DNA of 64,000 bases from the NCBI GenBank assembly GCA_016234555.1, contig JACRBJ010000081.1:79548-143547 (forward strand). Direction: 5' to 3'. Below, piece after piece: positions 17,925-25,323 of this stretch. Every line of letters starts with the position of its first letter. The first letter of the stretch is position 1. The stretch is from Chloroflexota bacterium (GTDB lineage: Bacteria; Chloroflexota; Anaerolineae; Anaerolineales; Villigracilaceae). The notes beneath the pieces were generated by a model, which was given only the letters and a program-made list of their open reading frames with translations, was not told the origin of the DNA and made no database searches. Made by a program: the position numbers and the translations under genes.

Positions 17925-19127
17925 TCAGCTCAGGAATTTTTCCACCAGGCTGCGCAGGCGCGCATCCCAACGGCGTTTGCGAGGGGTGAAATCGTAGACC
18001 AGGCGCTCGTAGTGCTTGAGCATCAGTTTGGTGGTGCGCTCGATGGCGTATTGGGTGGAGGCCTTTCGGGCTGAGTCGCCCATTTGGCGGAGCAGGCCAC
18101 GGTCCAGGCACAGGCGGGTCAATTTGGCGGTATAGGCCGCCAGGTCGTGAGTCGCCAGGAAGCCGGTCTTTCCATCCTCGACCGTATCGCCCACGCCGGG
18201 CGAGTGGATGCCGACCACGGGCAGGCCTGCGCCCATCGCCTCGATGACCGAGAGTGGATGCACCTCCGTGACCGAGGCCGTGACGAAAATGTTGCACATG
18301 GCCAGGTAGGCGGGCAGCTGGTCGTAGGGGATCAGGCCCGTGAAACGGACGCGGTGTTGAATGTCGAGCTCGACGATCAGGGATTGAATCTCTTCCATGA
18401 CCAGCTGCGCCCCGCTGCCGACGATCATCAGGTGAACGTTATCGATGGCCTGGGCCACGCCCGCAAAGGCCCGCAGCAGGAAATCCAGGTTTTTCTCGAT
18501 CGCCACCCGCCCCGCATAGACGAGCAGGATGTCGCCCGGTTTGTAGCCGAAATCCGAGCGCTCGAGCGGCTGGGCCGCGTGGAAGCGATGCAAATCCACG
18601 CCGTTAGGCACGACCTCGATGTGACTCTCCACGTTGAGCTGACGCAGAACTTTTTCCATGCCCACCGAGGGCGAGATGACCAGGTCCACTGCATTGCAAA
18701 AGGAGGGCATGTATGCCTGCAATAGTCCCTGGCTGACCTCCTCGGGCATGATCGGCAGGTAGGCCTGGGCGTACAGGTCATAGCGGGTGTGGTTGGTGAA
18801 GATGACCGGGATTTGCAGCGGACGGCAATAGTGCAGGGCCAGGCGTCCGCTCAGAAAGGGGTGGTGGACGTGTACCACATCCATGGTTTGGAGGGTTTTC
18901 CTGGCCGCGCGCGAATAGCGCAGGGACAGGTAGTACCCTGTATCGGCCAGGGGCAGGCCGGGCGAACGGATGATGCGCGGCTCGTCATCCTGGTGCTCCA
19001 GGTCGCCGAACGTGAAGACATACACATCGTGGCCGGCTTGTTCCAGATAGCGCTTATTCAGCTCGATGTAGTTTGTGATGCCGCTAATGTGCGGTTTGTA
19101 CGTATCCGCCATCATTCCAATGCGCAT
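17925..19127 (-). CDS. GT4-family glycosyltransferase
   Basis: 400 residues from the ATG at 19127. Two Rossmann halves: N-terminal MADTYKPHISGITNYIE and VHVHHPFLSGRLAL (acceptor side), and C-terminal VVPNGVDLHRFH, LLVYAGRVAIEKNLDFLLRA (split here as VYAGR and EKNLDFL), TEVHPLSVIEAMGAGLPVV with the EX7E motif. This pattern resembles enzymes that glycosylate diacylglycerol or phosphatidylinositol, so a membrane glycolipid product is plausible but not proven. AGAGG lies close to the start. Confidence 0.88.
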   Translation of the reverse strand: MRIGMMADTYKPHISGITNYIELNKRYLEQAGHDVYVFTFGDLEHQDDEPRIIRSPGLPLADTGYYLSLRYSRAARKTLQTMDVVHVHHPFLSGRLALHYCRPLQIPVIFTNHTRYDLYAQAYLPIMPEEVSQGLLQAYMPSFCNAVDLVISPSVGMEKVLRQLNVESHIEVVPNGVDLHRFHAAQPLERSDFGYKPGDILLVYAGRVAIEKNLDFLLRAFAGVAQAIDNVHLMIVGSGAQLVMEEIQSLIVELDIQHRVRFTGLIPYDQLPAYLAMCNIFVTASVTEVHPLSVIEAMGAGLPVVGIHSPGVGDTVEDGKTGFLATHDLAAYTAKLTRLCLDRGLLRQMGDSARKASTQYAIERTTKLMLKHYERLVYDFTPRKRRWDARLRSLVEKFLS

Positions 19128-19203
19128 GAGACCTCTTCTCTTGTGTGACAATGCTACGCCATCCTGGGATGCAAGTCAAGCGACTTTTGTAGGGGGTATC
19201 GTT

Positions 19204-19224
19204 GCGCAAATTTCCAATTTGCGC
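19204..19224. repeat. CAAATTNCCAATTTG hairpin, copy 1 (intergenic)
   Basis: Nine-base arms (19204-19212, 19216-19224) around TCC, with outer pairs GCG/CGC. It lies between the divergent glycosyltransferase and ttuB genes. Three further copies in this window share the core but differ in the outer pairs. Confidence 0.75.
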
Positions 19225-19273
19225 GACAGGAGCATCATTTTGTTTTCTGGTAGAATGACTCTTCGAGGTAAAA

Positions 19274-19468
19274 ATGTCGGCAAAATTGGTTTTACGCGAT
19301 AAGGAATACGAAGTGCGCGCGGGCATGACCCTGCTGGATGCGTTGAAGAAAAGCGATATCGTGCCCGAGGGGGTGATCGCCGTGCGCGATGGCGTCCTGC
19401 TCGTGGACGATGAGATCCTCAGGAACGGTGACGTGATCAAGCTGGTCGCTGTCATCTCGGGCGGCTGA
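19274..19468 (+). CDS. ttuB: ThiS/MoaD-like sulfur carrier (TtuB-like)
   Basis: 64 residues, a ubiquitin-like beta-grasp protein ending in VISGG, the di-glycine tail that is adenylated and thiocarboxylated. The FGVAG-like middle (EGVIAVRDGVLLVDDEIL, NGDVIKLV) matches the family. It stops three bases before the TtuA-like thiolase gene, so it should be the sulfur donor for that enzyme, as in Thermus 2-thiouridine-54 synthesis. GAGG precedes the ATG and a TAGAAT -10 box lies at 19251-19256. An alternative role in thiamine or molybdopterin synthesis is less likely given the neighbour. Confidence 0.9.
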   Translation: MSAKLVLRDKEYEVRAGMTLLDALKKSDIVPEGVIAVRDGVLLVDDEILRNGDVIKLVAVISGG

Positions 19469-19471
19469 GCC

Positions 19472-20392
19472 ATGAAGTGTAAAAAGTGCGGACAAAAAGC
19501 CTCGTTCAACATGCGCCAGCATAAACTGGCGCTGTGCAGGGAGCATTACCTGGAGTGGGTTCCCGAGCAGACCGAGCGCTTCATCAAAAAATACGGGATG
19601 TTTACCCGCGAGGACAGGATCCTGGTGGCCGTCTCGGGCGGCAAGGACTCGCTCTCGTTGTGGGATATCCTCATCCGCCTCGGCTACCAGGCGGACGGGA
19701 TGTACATCGGCCTGGGCATCGACGGGGGCATCCAGTACTCGTCCGAGTCGCAGCGGTTGACGCAGGAATTCGCTGAGGCGCGCGGACTGAAGCTGCACGT
19801 GGTGGACGTGGAGCGCGAGCACGGCCAGTCGATTCCCATGCTGGCGATGAAGACCCACCGCGGATTCGACAAGCCGTGTTCCGTGTGCGGACTGGTCAAG
19901 CGCCATGAAATGAACCGCATCGCGCGCGACCTGGGGTATAACGTTCTCGCAACGGGCCACAATCTGGACGATGAGGCGGCGGTGCTCTTCGGCAACACCC
20001 TGGCCTGGGAGGGCACATACCTGCTGCGGCAGGGTCCTGTCCTGCCCGCGGCGGATGGGCTGGCGCGCAAGGTCAAGCCATTGTGTCGTTTCTACGAGCG
20101 GGAGATGACGGCCTACGCGCTGCTCTCGGGCATCGAATATATCTACGAGGAATGTCCCTTCGCGGAAGGCTCCACATCCATTTATTACAAGGAACTGCTC
20201 AATCAGTTGGAGACGACCCGCCCCGGCGCAAAGCTGACCTTTTATCTGCGCTTCCTCGAAGCCCGAACCAATGGACTATTCCGCGAAAAGCCCGAGGTGG
20301 TGCAGAATATGCATCCATGCAGCAAGTGTGGGCAGTCGACCACCGCGCCCGACCTGTGTTCGTTTTGCCGCATGATCGAGAAAGTCAAATAA
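19472..20392 (+). CDS. ttuA: tRNA 2-thiolation protein, TtuA/NcsA family
   Basis: 306 residues. An N-terminal zinc finger (Cys3, Cys6, Cys22, His25), the PP-loop VAVSGGKDS near residue 50, an internal CSVCG (residues ~131-134) and a Cys in EECPF that together hold an Fe-S cluster in this family, and a C-terminal zinc knuckle CSKCG..CSFC. This is the TtuA layout, distinct from TtcA and MnmA. It uses ATP and sulfur from the carrier to make 2-thiouridine in tRNA (position 54 in bacteria studied). ATG right after ttuB; an SDH-type protease gene follows 21 bases on. Confidence 0.92.
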   Translation: MKCKKCGQKASFNMRQHKLALCREHYLEWVPEQTERFIKKYGMFTREDRILVAVSGGKDSLSLWDILIRLGYQADGMYIGLGIDGGIQYSSESQRLTQEFAEARGLKLHVVDVEREHGQSIPMLAMKTHRGFDKPCSVCGLVKRHEMNRIARDLGYNVLATGHNLDDEAAVLFGNTLAWEGTYLLRQGPVLPAADGLARKVKPLCRFYEREMTAYALLSGIEYIYEECPFAEGSTSIYYKELLNQLETTRPGAKLTFYLRFLEARTNGLFREKPEVVQNMHPCSKCGQSTTAPDLCSFCRMIEKVK

Positions 20393-20413
20393 TCCAAGGT
20401 GTAGGAGAGACCC

Positions 20414-21421
20414 ATGACAGCCAACAATAACTCCAAGGTAAAGCAGCCGCCTGTTCTGTTCGACAAGACCCAGGCCCTGATCGGACGTTTGAACAAGATC
20501 CTGGGTGGAACCTTGATCACCTACTGGAATAATCCCCGTGGAAGCGTCTGCCAGGATGATGTGGTGGCGCTGTACGAATTGCTCGAAAACCTGGGCAAGC
20601 AGGAGACGATCTATCTGTTCATCAAATCCAGCGGCGGGAGCGGACAGTCCTCTCTGCTGCTGGTCAATTTGCTGCGCCAGCACTGCGATAAGGCGATAGC
20701 TGTCATTCCGCTGGAGTGCGCCTCGGCTGCCACGATGATCGCCCTGGGCGCGAACGAGATCCAGATGGGGCCGATGGCCTACCTGACCGCCGTGGACACG
20801 TCCCTGACGCATTCGCTTTCGCCCATCGACCGCGACAATGACCGCGTCAGCGTCAGCCTGGACGAATTGACGCGCGTGGTGCGCCTGTGGCAGGCCCAGA
20901 ACGCGGACGCCAAGGGCAATCCGTACCAGGAACTCTTCCAGTACGTGCATCCGCTGGTGATCGGGGCGGTGGATCGGGCCGAGTCTTTGTCGATCATGCT
21001 GTGCAAGGAGATCCTCTCGCACCACATCAAGGATGAAAAGGTGGCCGACCAGATCGCGTCCACGCTGAACTCGAAGTATCCGTCGCACAGTTACCCGATC
21101 CTGTACAACGAGGCCCAGCGCATCGGCCTGAATGTGGCGCGGCTCGATCCGCAGGTCAACTCGCTGCTGCTGGAACTGAACGAACTCTACAGCGAGATGG
21201 GCCAGCGCGCAACGACCGACTTCGACGATACCCACGCCCACGGCAACGAGATTCTTAATATCTGGGAGTCGACCGACGTGCAGGTCTTGTACCAGCAGGA
21301 TAAGGACTGGTTCTATCGCACCGAGGAGCGCCGCTGGATCACGCTCAACGACAACTCTTCCTGGCGCCGCCTGCAAAAGGTCGGCAACAAGGTGGAGAAG
21401 TCCATTCTGCATATCGCATAG
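20414..21421 (+). CDS. SDH-type serine proteinase (ClpP/crotonase fold)
   Basis: 335 residues. The core matches the serine dehydrogenase proteinase family: LFIKSSGGSGQSS, then ECASAATMIALGANEI with the presumed catalytic Ser in SAAT, then MGPMAYLTAVD, and a His/Asp-bearing region NSKYPSHSYPI. No signal peptide, so it is cytoplasmic, although relatives of SppA share the fold. GGAGAG lies before the ATG at 20414. Position suggests co-transcription with ttuB-ttuA, but no functional link is known. Confidence 0.82.
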   Translation: MTANNNSKVKQPPVLFDKTQALIGRLNKILGGTLITYWNNPRGSVCQDDVVALYELLENLGKQETIYLFIKSSGGSGQSSLLLVNLLRQHCDKAIAVIPLECASAATMIALGANEIQMGPMAYLTAVDTSLTHSLSPIDRDNDRVSVSLDELTRVVRLWQAQNADAKGNPYQELFQYVHPLVIGAVDRAESLSIMLCKEILSHHIKDEKVADQIASTLNSKYPSHSYPILYNEAQRIGLNVARLDPQVNSLLLELNELYSEMGQRATTDFDDTHAHGNEILNIWESTDVQVLYQQDKDWFYRTEERRWITLNDNSSWRRLQKVGNKVEKSILHIA

Positions 21422-21560
21422 TCAATTTTATGGCGTTCCGGGGGCGTTCGCCCCAAAGCAACTTCCCGGTTGAAGGAGGAGGTTGCTTGGCAAGAACGCT
21501 CGCAACGGCATAACGGAAATTCTTGGTGTTGCAGAAGTGCGACAACAAGAATTTCTGCAT

Positions 21561-21572
21561 TACAATCCCCGC
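21561..21572 (+). promoter_or_regulatory. -10 box placed for a leaderless FAD oxidase mRNA
   Basis: TACAAT at 21561-21566 ends six bases before the ATG at 21573, which would put the transcription start at or next to the start codon. There is no Shine-Dalgarno sequence. Confidence 0.5.
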
Positions 21573-24500
21573 ATGTCCCTCTCCCCCGACCTCCTCGCTG
21601 AACTGAAAAAATCCATCGCGGGCGATGTCTGCACGGACCTGGCCTCGCGCATCCTGTACAGCACCGACGCGTCCATTTACCAGATCGAGCCGCTGGGCGT
21701 GGTCATTCCGCGCAGCCAGGATGATCTGCAAGCGGTGGTCGAACTGGCCGCCAAATACAGGACGCCCATCCTCCCGCGCGGATCGGGTTCCTCTCTGGCG
21801 GGACAGGCTATCGGCGAGGCGCTAATTGTGGATTGCTCCCGCTGGCTGGACAATATCATTGAAGTCAATCCTGAAACGCGCACGGCCACGGTCGAGCCTG
21901 GCGTGATCCTGGCGGCGCTCAACCAGGCCGCCGCCAAACACGGACTGCAATTCGGCCCTGATCCTGCTTCGGCGGAACGCGCCACAATGGGCGGCATCCT
22001 TGCCAACAACGCCACGGGCGCGCACTCGATCCTCTACGGCATGGCGGCGGATCATATCGTCGCGGCGGATGTGGTCATGGCGGATGGGAGTGTTGCAACT
22101 TGGAGAGAAGAGAGAATAGAGAACAGAGAGCAGGGGAATGACCGTTCTCTATTCTCTACTTTCTATTCATCTGTTCTTGACCTCCGCGAAAAATACGCCG
22201 CCGCCATTCGGCAAAACTATCCCACCACCTGGCGCAACTCCGCGGGCTATCGGCTCAATTACCTGCTGCCCTGGTCACCCTCCACGCCGCCGCAGTGGAC
22301 CAACAACGCTGACCGCTGGACCATTTATCAATCTCCAGTTACCAATTACCAATCTCCCTCCACCATCAATCTTGCTCCGCTGTTGGCTGGCTCCGAAGGC
22401 ACCCTGGCCGTCATCCGCCGCGCCACGGTCAATTTGGTGCCCAAGCCGAAGCACACCGTCCTGGCGGTCTTGAACTACGACTCGAGCGCCGCCGCCTGTG
22501 ACGACGTGCCGCGCCTGCTTGAACATCGTCCGAGCGCAATTGAGTTGATTTCGCGCAACATCGTCCGCCTGGCGATGGCTGTGCCTGCGTATGCGTCCCA
22601 GGCGCGGATTTTGGCGGGAGAGGCCGAAGCGTTGCTGGTGATCGAATTTAGTGGCGACCAGCCTGAGGTCCTGAAGGAACGGGCGCTGGCCCTGCATCCC
22701 GACGTGCTGGCCGAATCCGCCCAGGATCAATCCCGCATCTGGAACATCCGCAAGATGGGGCTGGGCATCCTGGCCTCGCACACGGGCGACGCCAAGACCG
22801 TGGCCTTCATCGAAGACTGCGCCATCCCCGTCGAGCGCCTGGGCGGGTTCGTGCGCGGTGTGCAACACATCCTCGACCAGTATCACACCCAGGCCGAGTT
22901 TTACGCCCACGCCTCGGCTGGCTGTTTGCATATTCGGCCGATCCTCGACCTCAAGACCCAGGTGCGCGAGCTGCGCGGGATTTCGGAGGCCGTGCTGGCC
23001 CTGACGATTTCGCTGGGCGGCTCGATGAGTAGCGAGCACGGCGACGGGCTGGCGCACTCGGAATGGCTGGGAAATATTTATGGGGAGGAAGTGCTCGCCG
23101 CTTTCCGCGCCTTGAAGCTGGCCGCCGACCCCGAGCGGATTCTCAACCCTGGCAAGCTGATCGACGCCCCGCCGATGGATGCCAATCTGCGCTACGGGCT
23201 GGACTATCACGCCACGGCCTGGCCGACTCCGCTCGACTTCTCGCGCCAGGACGGTCTGGCCAACGCCATCGAGCAATGCAACGGACAGGGCGTTTGCCGC
23301 AAATTCGACGGCGTGATGTGCCCCTCCTTCCAGGCCACGCGCGAGGAGCAAAATGCCACCCGCGGACGGGCGAACCTGCTGCGGGCGATGATCAGCGCGC
23401 CCAACGTTCAACAGCCTGCCCTGAGCCTGTCGAAGGGTTCAACGTTCAACGTTGAGAGTGTTTTCGCCTCCCTCGACCTCTGCTTGGCCTGCAAAGGCTG
23501 CAAGTCCGAATGTCCCTCGGGTGTGGACATGGCCAAGATCAAGTTCGCTTTCATGGACGAGTATTACAAGACCCATCGCCGTCCCTTGCGCGATTACATC
23601 TTTGGATATTTCCACACCGTCTCGGCCATGCTGGCGTCCATCGCGCCGCTGGCCAACGCCATGATGAGCTTCGACCCGACCCGCAAGTTGATCGCCAAGG
23701 TGACGGGCATCACCGCCGAGCGTCCCTTCCCGAAGTATTCGATGAAGCGCGCCCACGTAGGGCAAATTGCCAATTTGCCCAAGAGCCAGGTTGCCCACAC
23801 TACCAACGGACAAATTACCAATTTGTCCTACAAGAAAATCCTCTTCCTCTCCGACGCCTTCACGCGCTACATCGAACCGCAAGTGGAACAGGCTGCCTTC
23901 GACGTACTGGCCCGCCTTGGCCTGGACGTGCAAGTCGTCCCTGTGGTGGGGGCGGGCGCATCCCTGCTCTCGAAAGGCTTTATCGACTCCGCCCGCCATC
24001 ACGCTGAGCGTGTGCTGGATGCGATCCAGCGTATCGACCCCGAAGGCGTGATGCCCATCGTTGGACTCGAACCGCCCGACCTGTATTGCCTCAAACACGA
24101 CTACCGCGACCTGCTCCCAGCCCGCGTCGCGGACCTGGCCGCCATCACCCGCCGCACCTGGCTGCTGGAGGAGTGGCTGCTGCGTTCGAATGAGTTTACC
24201 GAATTGCGCGTAGCCAAATTAAAAAAGAATGGAATTGCCAGCCAGGCAGACAGTAAACCGCAGAAACTCAAGTTCCATCCGCACTGCCACCAGCGCGCCG
24301 AAGCCGCCGCGGATGACGGCCTGCCTACGGGTCCCGCCGCCACAGTGGCCATGCTCCAGGCCTGCGGCTACGAAGTCGAAGTCAGCGACGCGGGCTGCTG
24401 CGGCATGGCAGGCACCTTCGGCTACGAAGCCGAGCATTACGAACTTTCGATGAAAGTGGGGGAGTTGAAGTTGCTGCCTTCCCTGAAAAATTCCTCCCCC

Positions 24501-24638
24501 AAATCCGCAGGATTTGGGGGAGGCCAGGAGGGGGTGGTTTCCACGGGCTCAGCCTGTCGCCTGCAGATCGAGCAGGGCGCGAAGGTGAATACTACTCACC
24601 CCATTGTGTTGGTGGCGCGGGCGTTGAAGGTGGCGTAA
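21573..24638 (+). CDS. FAD-linked oxidase fused to Fe-S reductase (D-lactate/glycolate dehydrogenase type)
   Basis: 1021 residues from the ATG at 21573. Residues ~40-210 form the FAD-binding PCMH domain (PRGSGSSLAGQAIGEALIVD), interrupted by insertions; residues ~290-530 are the oxidase cap ending in SSEHGDGLAHSEW. From about 560 an Fe-S part follows with CNGQGVCRKFDGVMCPSF and CLACKGCKSECPSGVDM (two 4Fe-4S clusters), then a GlpC-like domain ending HCHQRAEAA and AGCCGMAGTFGYE. It should oxidise a 2-hydroxy acid and pass electrons to quinone. At least five in-frame repeat insertions are present (22103-22157, 22327-22370, 23402-23455, 23757-23828, 24493-24523), none breaking the frame. Confidence 0.9.
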   Translation: MSLSPDLLAELKKSIAGDVCTDLASRILYSTDASIYQIEPLGVVIPRSQDDLQAVVELAAKYRTPILPRGSGSSLAGQAIGEALIVDCSRWLDNIIEVNPETRTATVEPGVILAALNQAAAKHGLQFGPDPASAERATMGGILANNATGAHSILYGMAADHIVAADVVMADGSVATWREERIENREQGNDRSLFSTFYSSVLDLREKYAAAIRQNYPTTWRNSAGYRLNYLLPWSPSTPPQWTNNADRWTIYQSPVTNYQSPSTINLAPLLAGSEGTLAVIRRATVNLVPKPKHTVLAVLNYDSSAAACDDVPRLLEHRPSAIELISRNIVRLAMAVPAYASQARILAGEAEALLVIEFSGDQPEVLKERALALHPDVLAESAQDQSRIWNIRKMGLGILASHTGDAKTVAFIEDCAIPVERLGGFVRGVQHILDQYHTQAEFYAHASAGCLHIRPILDLKTQVRELRGISEAVLALTISLGGSMSSEHGDGLAHSEWLGNIYGEEVLAAFRALKLAADPERILNPGKLIDAPPMDANLRYGLDYHATAWPTPLDFSRQDGLANAIEQCNGQGVCRKFDGVMCPSFQATREEQNATRGRANLLRAMISAPNVQQPALSLSKGSTFNVESVFASLDLCLACKGCKSECPSGVDMAKIKFAFMDEYYKTHRRPLRDYIFGYFHTVSAMLASIAPLANAMMSFDPTRKLIAKVTGITAERPFPKYSMKRAHVGQIANLPKSQVAHTTNGQITNLSYKKILFLSDAFTRYIEPQVEQAAFDVLARLGLDVQVVPVVGAGASLLSKGFIDSARHHAERVLDAIQRIDPEGVMPIVGLEPPDLYCLKHDYRDLLPARVADLAAITRRTWLLEEWLLRSNEFTELRVAKLKKNGIASQADSKPQKLKFHPHCHQRAEAAADDGLPTGPAATVAMLQACGYEVEVSDAGCCGMAGTFGYEAEHYELSMKVGELKLLPSLKNSSPKSAGFGGGQEGVVSTGSACRLQIEQGAKVNTTHPIVLVARALKVA
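22103..22157. repeat. In-frame GA-rich inverted repeat inside the FAD oxidase gene
   Basis: Perfect 14-base arms at 22111-22124 and 22144-22157 (AGAGAATAGAGAAC and its complement) with a 19-base loop and GA-rich flank. It encodes a charged stretch (REERIENREQGN) absent from the domain's normal plan. Confidence 0.7.
22327..22370. repeat. In-frame low-complexity CAATTACCAATCTCC-type stretch
   Basis: Short CCA/ATT/CTCC words repeat with drift inside the FAD oxidase gene. Similar words occur at 56464-56486 at the 3' end of glnS. Confidence 0.55.
23402..23455. repeat. In-frame CCTGAGCCTGTCGAAGG-type repeat
   Basis: The core CCTGAGCCTGTCGAAGG (read as LSLSKG) is flanked by AACGTTCAAC and GTTCAACGTT, an inverted pair. 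This word is familiar from dispersed repeats of environmental genomes. It lies between the two Fe-S motifs of the protein. Confidence 0.65.
23757..23828. repeat. Two in-frame CAAATTNCCAATTTG hairpins, copies 2 and 3
   Basis: Copy 2: arms 23760-23768 and 23772-23780, loop GCC, outer pairs GGG/CCC. Copy 3: arms 23808-23816 and 23820-23828, loop ACC, outer pairs GGA/TCC. Both are read in frame (GQIANL, GQITNL) inside the FAD oxidase gene. Confidence 0.8.
24493..24523. repeat. In-frame 14-bp palindrome near the 3' end of the FAD oxidase gene
   Basis: Perfect arms 24493-24506 and 24510-24523 (CCTCCCCCAAATCC and complement), loop GCA. It encodes a Ser/Pro/Gly-rich insert before the last conserved segment. 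Confidence 0.75.
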
Positions 24639-24650
24639 TGGAACAAGAGG

Positions 24651-25199
24651 TTATGGCAAGATTGTAAATGTCACCTCGTTCGAGCGAATCGACCCGACCC
24701 AGGCGGGGACTTCTACTCCGTTTATTGTGTTGGTAAGTTCATATTCATTTTGGTATATCGCTATAAGTTTATACTTCTCAACTGGTTTAATCAGACTTGC
24801 GTAATACTCGCGGGGAATATAAATTTCCCTTATAACCTGTTTTCCAGGACCCAGCGCATCTAATGTGTCTATTGATGGTGGAAGGTACCCATGAGGGTTA
24901 AAAGATTCATTGACTATGGGGTTTCCCGAAGAATCAAAAAGCAATATCAGCATTTCAACTCCCTTTGAAGGTGCGGAGTAGGGAAACCAATACAGGCGCT
25001 TGTGGACAAGAACTGCCGCTTCACCCTGGTTTGACAGGGCAATCTCGACCTTAAGATCATCAACTGAATGTACTTCTTCTTGCGCAATCTCCAGTGTCAG
25101 GATAAGAGGGTCGGAGGTGTTCGATTGGGGAGATTGAAGACTACATGCTGTCAATAGGATGAGCATCAATCCGCTTATTATGCAAGTATGGAGTTTCAT
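24651..25199 (-). CDS. Lipoprotein of unknown function
   Basis: 182 residues. The N-terminus MKLHTCIISGLMLILLTAC is a lipoprotein signal with lipobox LLTAC. The remainder looks like one immunoglobulin-like beta-sandwich: LILTLEIAQEEVHSVDDLKV, ALSNQGEAAVLVHKR, then an LGPGKQVIREIYIPREYY strand. Such domains in bacterial lipoproteins often modulate partners, but no family could be named. Lower GC than its neighbours. Convergent with the FAD oxidase gene and divergent from the cyclase gene. Confidence 0.75.
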   Translation of the reverse strand: MKLHTCIISGLMLILLTACSLQSPQSNTSDPLILTLEIAQEEVHSVDDLKVEIALSNQGEAAVLVHKRLYWFPYSAPSKGVEMLILLFDSSGNPIVNESFNPHGYLPPSIDTLDALGPGKQVIREIYIPREYYASLIKPVEKYKLIAIYQNEYELTNTINGVEVPAWVGSIRSNEVTFTILP

Positions 25200-25311
25200 G
25201 ATTGCACCTCACTTCTTTCCATTTTACATCTGGATTGCCGCACAGAGTCTCCAGCCTTTGGACGGTCAACGACTTCAATCGTTGACTCCATGCATGTCCG
25301 GGCATTCGTGC

Positions 25312-25323
25312 TAAAATCTTTTT
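25312..25323 (+). promoter_or_regulatory. -10 box placed for a leaderless cyclase mRNA
   Basis: TAAAAT at 25312-25317 ends six bases before the ATG at 25324. No ribosome site is present. Confidence 0.5.
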
